Below are positions 29,541 through 32,715 of a stretch of DNA of 32,715 nt, in pieces. The stretch is from NCBI GenBank assembly GCA_015063585.1, contig SVTW01000022.1:1-32715 (forward strand). Reading direction: 5' to 3'. Within the stretch, counting starts at the first letter, position 1; every line of letters starts with the position of its first letter. A program made the position numbers and the translations under genes. The DNA comes from Oscillospiraceae bacterium. Lineage in GTDB: Bacteria; Bacillota; Clostridia; Oscillospirales; CAG-272. The notes under the pieces were generated by a model. It saw only the letters and a program-made list of their open reading frames with translations, had not been told where the DNA came from and ran no database searches.

Positions 29541-30986
29541 ATGGCATATAGAATCTATCCATTCCCGGATGGAGAACCGTTTTCCGATCTCTATACGGTC
29601 TCTGTGGAAGGAAATGAAATACCATGTTATACTGCCCGTGTGTCTGCTATCCCCTTTAATCGTTCATGGCCGGGTATGGAACGCTCTTTGGATCAAACCG
29701 AGATGGCTGCTTTTGTGACTCTGCAGTCAGACACTGCCGTTGCGCTGGCAATCAAGCCGTCACACGCCTTCACACAGGCAATTGTTCGTCCTCAGTCCGC
29801 AAATATTTGTCCTCGGATTTCAGGTGATCTAATCCATCTGACCGTCGGTCCCGGGCAATATTCACTGGAACTGGATGGTCGACATTGCAATCTGCAGATT
29901 TTTATTGATCCGCCGTCCCCTTACATCCGGAATGAGGATACTCTGTATTTTGGTCCCGGTATCCATGATATTGATCATCTGATGCTGCATTCCGGTCAGA
30001 CTGTTTATGTAGATGCCGGCGCTGTGGTATACGCCAGAACCATCCGTGCGTATGATGCGGAAAATATCCGAATCATCGGTAACGGTATTCTGGATTTTTC
30101 GCGGTATCAGCGTACCGTTAAGGATGTCTTTGTTGAGGAAGACAGCGGTTCTGTATCCTTTATCCGATGCAAAAATATTCATGTAGATGGTGTAATTCTG
30201 CGGGATGCCACATGGTGGACAATGACTGCAATCAACTGTACCGATATTTGCTATAACAACGTGAAAGTCATCGGTATGTGGCGATACAATGCGGACGGTC
30301 TGGACTTTGTGAATTCCGAGCATGTAACCGTTACAAACTGCTTTATTCGCAGCTTTGATGACAGCATTGTTCTGAAAGGTCTGAATAAGCGCAAAAACGG
30401 TGAGTGCCTGGCGCATTATGACTATATGAATGTCTGTCACTACCGTATTGAGCACTGTGTCGTCTGGTGTGACTGGGGCGGCGCATTGGAAATCGGAGCA
30501 GAAACCGTTGCCGATGAATATACAGATATTGTTTTCCGCGATATTGATATCATTCGCAATGCAGACGGCGGGATGCGGATTCACTGCGGTGACCGCGCCG
30601 AAATCCATGATGTTCTGTATGAACATATCCGCGTGGAATATACCGCATGGGACCGTGATTCCGTTTTTCAGCAGTCGGATGATACGGTATATACAGAATC
30701 CTCCTCCCCGCATACACCTCCGTTTATCCGGAACTGGATGTACTGGGGACCGTGGACACCCGGGGCGCCCAACCCGCACTCCATTCATCATATCACGTAC
30801 AGAGACATCCAAATCATCGCGGATGCAGGTATCCCCACCCCGTGTGCTTTATTCCACGGCACCGACGCAGACCACGGTATTTCAGAGATCCTCATGGAAA
30901 ATATCACATACAACGGAATAAAACTGAACGCTGACACGCTTCCCATCAATCAAAATCTCTTTGCTGAAAATATCACCGTAAAATAA
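29541..30986 (+). CDS. GH28-type polygalacturonase-like right-handed beta-helix protein
   Basis: A 481-aa protein with a beta-sandwich-like N-terminus (to about 120) and a parallel beta-helix with GH28 marks: NADGLDFVNS at 250-259 (Asp252), FDDS at 272-275 (Asp273/Asp274), GGALEIGAE near 320 in the place of GHG, and DGGMRIH in the place of RIK. GH28 enzymes cut galacturonic acid chains of pectin. The His motif is altered, so activity on another sugar is possible. AAAGGAAA precedes ATG 29541. There is no signal peptide. It pairs with the CE4 gene, which fits acetylated pectin-like substrate; that link is inference. The five-hairpin element begins 6 bases after its stop. Confidence 0.85.
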   Translation: MAYRIYPFPDGEPFSDLYTVSVEGNEIPCYTARVSAIPFNRSWPGMERSLDQTEMAAFVTLQSDTAVALAIKPSHAFTQAIVRPQSANICPRISGDLIHLTVGPGQYSLELDGRHCNLQIFIDPPSPYIRNEDTLYFGPGIHDIDHLMLHSGQTVYVDAGAVVYARTIRAYDAENIRIIGNGILDFSRYQRTVKDVFVEEDSGSVSFIRCKNIHVDGVILRDATWWTMTAINCTDICYNNVKVIGMWRYNADGLDFVNSEHVTVTNCFIRSFDDSIVLKGLNKRKNGECLAHYDYMNVCHYRIEHCVVWCDWGGALEIGAETVADEYTDIVFRDIDIIRNADGGMRIHCGDRAEIHDVLYEHIRVEYTAWDRDSVFQQSDDTVYTESSSPHTPPFIRNWMYWGPWTPGAPNPHSIHHITYRDIQIIADAGIPTPCALFHGTDADHGISEILMENITYNGIKLNADTLPINQNLFAENITVK

Positions 30987-30992
30987 TCAGCA

Positions 30993-31164
30993 GGGGGTGA
31001 GTCAAATGCAAAAATGCATTTGGTACTCACCCCCGACGTTTTTGCTTTGCGGCTATACACCGCAATTTTCGACTGCTTTGCAGTCGAAAACCGCAAATTC
31101 CGCGCTACAAAAAAGCCTGCCGTCGGCTTTTTTGAGCAGAGGCTGCGCCAATGACGTAGCCTCG
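30993..31164 (+). repeat. ~172-bp five-hairpin element, copy B
   Basis: Reverse complement of 8903-9074 with about six changes, the five hairpins being kept (one pair mismatched in hairpin 5; hairpin 2 loop varies). It starts 6 bases after the stop of the GH28 gene and reads in the same sense as that gene, as copy A does with its own upstream gene. Confidence 0.9.
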
Positions 31165-31196
31165 CATTAACCGCGTCCCCTCGCGTCCTCGCGACC

Positions 31197-32105
31197 TCAG
31201 TCTCCTCTGCGAGTCCAATGTGAGGGCAGACAGCCTTTTACACGGCGGAAGGAGGACGAAAATGCTGACATACTTCCAAATCCCACCGCATAGCAGGTTT
31301 CCGTCACGCTCTTGCCCGCTTCGAGCAACTCAACGCTTCGCGCGATGCGGTAACGCGTGAGATATTCGGCAACCGACATGTTAAAATATTGCTGGAAGAG
31401 CCGCGAAACATGCTCTCTGCTGTAAAAGAATCGCGCGGCAACCTCACGTACCGAGGAAATGCTTTGATAATGCTCCTCTACGTAAAGCTTGAGGTCCAAC
31501 ACGTTTTGCGGCAGCCGTTTTGACGCCTCACGCGGAAGATCGGCAATGCGATCCAGAAAATCCATCAGCCGAATAAAAAGCGCGCGTGCCAACAAACGGT
31601 TTTTCCGCGTCCCCTCAAAGCACGCGTCTATTTCGGAAAGCATGCGCTCCAGCTTACTTTGATGCAACGCTCCAACCTCAAAAAATCCACCGCCAGCCGA
31701 GGTAAAACCGAGCGTTGCATAATCCTGCCCCTCATAGAGGAATACGTCGGGTTCAAAACGGAACACGTAGCGCTCGTAACAGCTCTCTCCAAGCAGGCGC
31801 GCGTTATGATATTCTCCCGGACAGCTCCAGATCACCGACATCTGCGGCGGCTTTAAAATACTTTGGTTGCATATAAAATCCACGTCACCGCGCAGATAAA
31901 CGATCAGCTCATAAAAGGAATGCGCGTGGTAGGCCTCGTCAAACTGGTCGCGTTTGAAATCGGTGACGCGGTGCGAATACAATAGCCCCTGCCCCGCCGT
32001 GTGGTTCGTCCACCCCAGCACGTGCCGATAGGATCGCCCTCCGCACCCTTCAATGGGAAGATACTTCCCGCTTTTTAAATATTTGCTTATTTCTTGTTCA
32101 ATCAT
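31197..32105 (-). CDS. AraC-family transcriptional regulator
   Basis: A 302-aa regulator with an N-terminal cupin-type sensor (HAHSFYELIVYLRGDVDFI at about 60-80) and a C-terminal AraC double HTH: ISSVREVAARFFYSREHVSRLFQQYFN and KSVTETCYAVGFGSMSAFSSSFRRVKG (each given as adjoining blocks). It probably senses a sugar and controls the divergent oxidoreductase gene or the CE4/GH28 genes. The Shine-Dalgarno is weak (GGATT region). Its stop lies 33 bases from the end of repeat element B, which reads toward it. Confidence 0.92.
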   Translation of the reverse strand: MIEQEISKYLKSGKYLPIEGCGGRSYRHVLGWTNHTAGQGLLYSHRVTDFKRDQFDEAYHAHSFYELIVYLRGDVDFICNQSILKPPQMSVIWSCPGEYHNARLLGESCYERYVFRFEPDVFLYEGQDYATLGFTSAGGGFFEVGALHQSKLERMLSEIDACFEGTRKNRLLARALFIRLMDFLDRIADLPREASKRLPQNVLDLKLYVEEHYQSISSVREVAARFFYSREHVSRLFQQYFNMSVAEYLTRYRIARSVELLEAGKSVTETCYAVGFGSMSAFSSSFRRVKGCLPSHWTRRGD

Positions 32106-32165
32106 ATCACAAATCCGTAATTTTAATCACATAACAAGGAGTATTTCGCCTTTTTGTGTGGTACA

Positions 32166-32194
32166 ATTATATCACAAAACAAAAAGATTGTCAA
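32166..32194 (-). promoter_or_regulatory. SigA promoter for the second AraC regulator
   Basis: On the minus strand: TTGACA, 17 nt, TATAAT. The region also has an imperfect dyad (TTTTGTG...CACAAAA). The plus-strand direction has only a TACAAT -10 with no good -35, as expected for an activated promoter. Confidence 0.78.
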
Positions 32195-32212
32195 GAAAGG
32201 AAGCAAAAAACC

Positions 32213-32715
32213 ATGATTCGTGACAGCAAACTTGTAAAAGAAACACACAATGCCGACCTGTGCGTCGTTGGAGGCGGCCTCGCGGGTGTGCTTGCGGCAG
32301 TCAGCGCGGCAAGACACGGTGCCAAGGTCGTTTTGATGCAGGACAGACCCATGCTCGGCGGCAACTCCTCCTCCGAGATCCGCATGTGGGTATCAGGCGC
32401 GGGAACCCGTGTTCGCCACCTGCAGGAAACCGGACTGATGGAAGAAATTTTGCTCGATAATATGCACCGCAACCCCGAGCGCAACTTTTCGATCTGGGAC
32501 TCGGTTCTCTATGAAAAGGTAAAGGCAGAGCCCAACATTGAGCTTCTGCTCAATTGCTCCTGCTGCTCGGCGGAAATGGACGGCAGCTCGATCGTCTCGA
32601 TCACGGGCTTCCAGCTTACCACCTACAAATGGCACACCGTAAACGCCAAGCTCTTTGCCGACTGCTCGGGCGACAGTATCCTTGCCGAGCTGACGGGTGC
32701 CGAATATATGGTTGG
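32213..32715 (+). CDS. FAD-dependent oxidoreductase (FAD_oxidored family), truncated by window edge
   Basis: The first 167 residues are present. The dinucleotide motif VVGGGLAGVLAAVSAARHGA lies at about residues 18-37, followed by LMQDRPMLGGNSSSEIRMWV, the signature block of the PF12831-type FAD oxidoreductases common in carbohydrate loci of gut bacteria. AAAGGAA precedes ATG 32213. It is divergent from the AraC gene, which may activate it. The rest of the protein is outside the window, so substrate cannot be judged. Confidence 0.88.
   Translation, partial: MIRDSKLVKETHNADLCVVGGGLAGVLAAVSAARHGAKVVLMQDRPMLGGNSSSEIRMWVSGAGTRVRHLQETGLMEEILLDNMHRNPERNFSIWDSVLYEKVKAEPNIELLLNCSCCSAEMDGSSIVSITGFQLTTYKWHTVNAKLFADCSGDSILAELTGAEYMV

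Overview
This window looks like chromosomal DNA of an uncultivated, spore-forming gut Clostridia, probably the Oscillospirales/Christensenellales part of the Firmicutes. The evidence is strong GGAGG-type ribosome binding sites, consensus SigA promoters with 17-nt spacers, a GerA/SpoVAF-type spore protein behind a SigG-like promoter, meso-diaminopimelate dehydrogenase, many small lipoproteins, AraC-type regulators and carbohydrate-active enzymes. Placement below class is inference.

Layout. 1-2700 is an AT-rich accessory patch: the tail of an unknown gene, a small membrane protein, a pair of short-chain ChrA transporters and a NUDIX remnant, separated by related spacers that share a 50-bp repeat, a terminator, a double-hairpin palindrome and a promoter. 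2731-6963 is core-like: an alpha/beta hydrolase, DegV, a NUDIX hydrolase, an AAC(3)-like acetyltransferase and Ddh. 7277-8543 holds an excisionase-like HTH gene, a membrane-anchored coiled-coil protein and tRNA-Ser(UGA), a possible island relic. 9078-16110 holds a deoxyinosine glycosylase, three lipoproteins, a GH42 beta-galactosidase with AraC-like operator repeats, and a 52-aa Cys-containing peptide gene between two paralogous lipoproteins. 16362-19086 is the TldE/TldD protease pair. 19371-25490 holds an LRR_5 surface protein, the SpoVAF/GerA protein, an HprK-like kinase/PqqD/signal-peptidase-like operon, a frameshifted NUDIX gene, a transglutaminase-like protein and an RlmL-type methyltransferase. 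25668-27696 holds asd and an AraC regulator. 27697-28664 is repeat-rich and geneless. 28665-30986 is a CE4/GH28 pair with a foreign-looking style. The window ends with an AraC regulator divergent from a truncated FAD-dependent oxidoreductase.

How they fit together. Asd and Ddh belong to the aspartate/diaminopimelate pathway. GH42, CE4, GH28 and the AraC regulators point to plant or host glycan use. TldD/E, PqqD, the HprK-like kinase, the Ser/His peptidase-like protein and the small Cys peptide are the type of parts found in ribosomally made, modified peptide pathways, although they are not in one operon here.

The most striking non-coding signals are (i) a ~172-bp five-hairpin element present twice, 22 kb apart in opposite orientation, each copy starting a few bases after a stop codon and reading in the same direction as that gene; (ii) the repeated spacer modules at the left end; and (iii) the structured leader plus 20-bp triplication upstream of tRNA-Ser.
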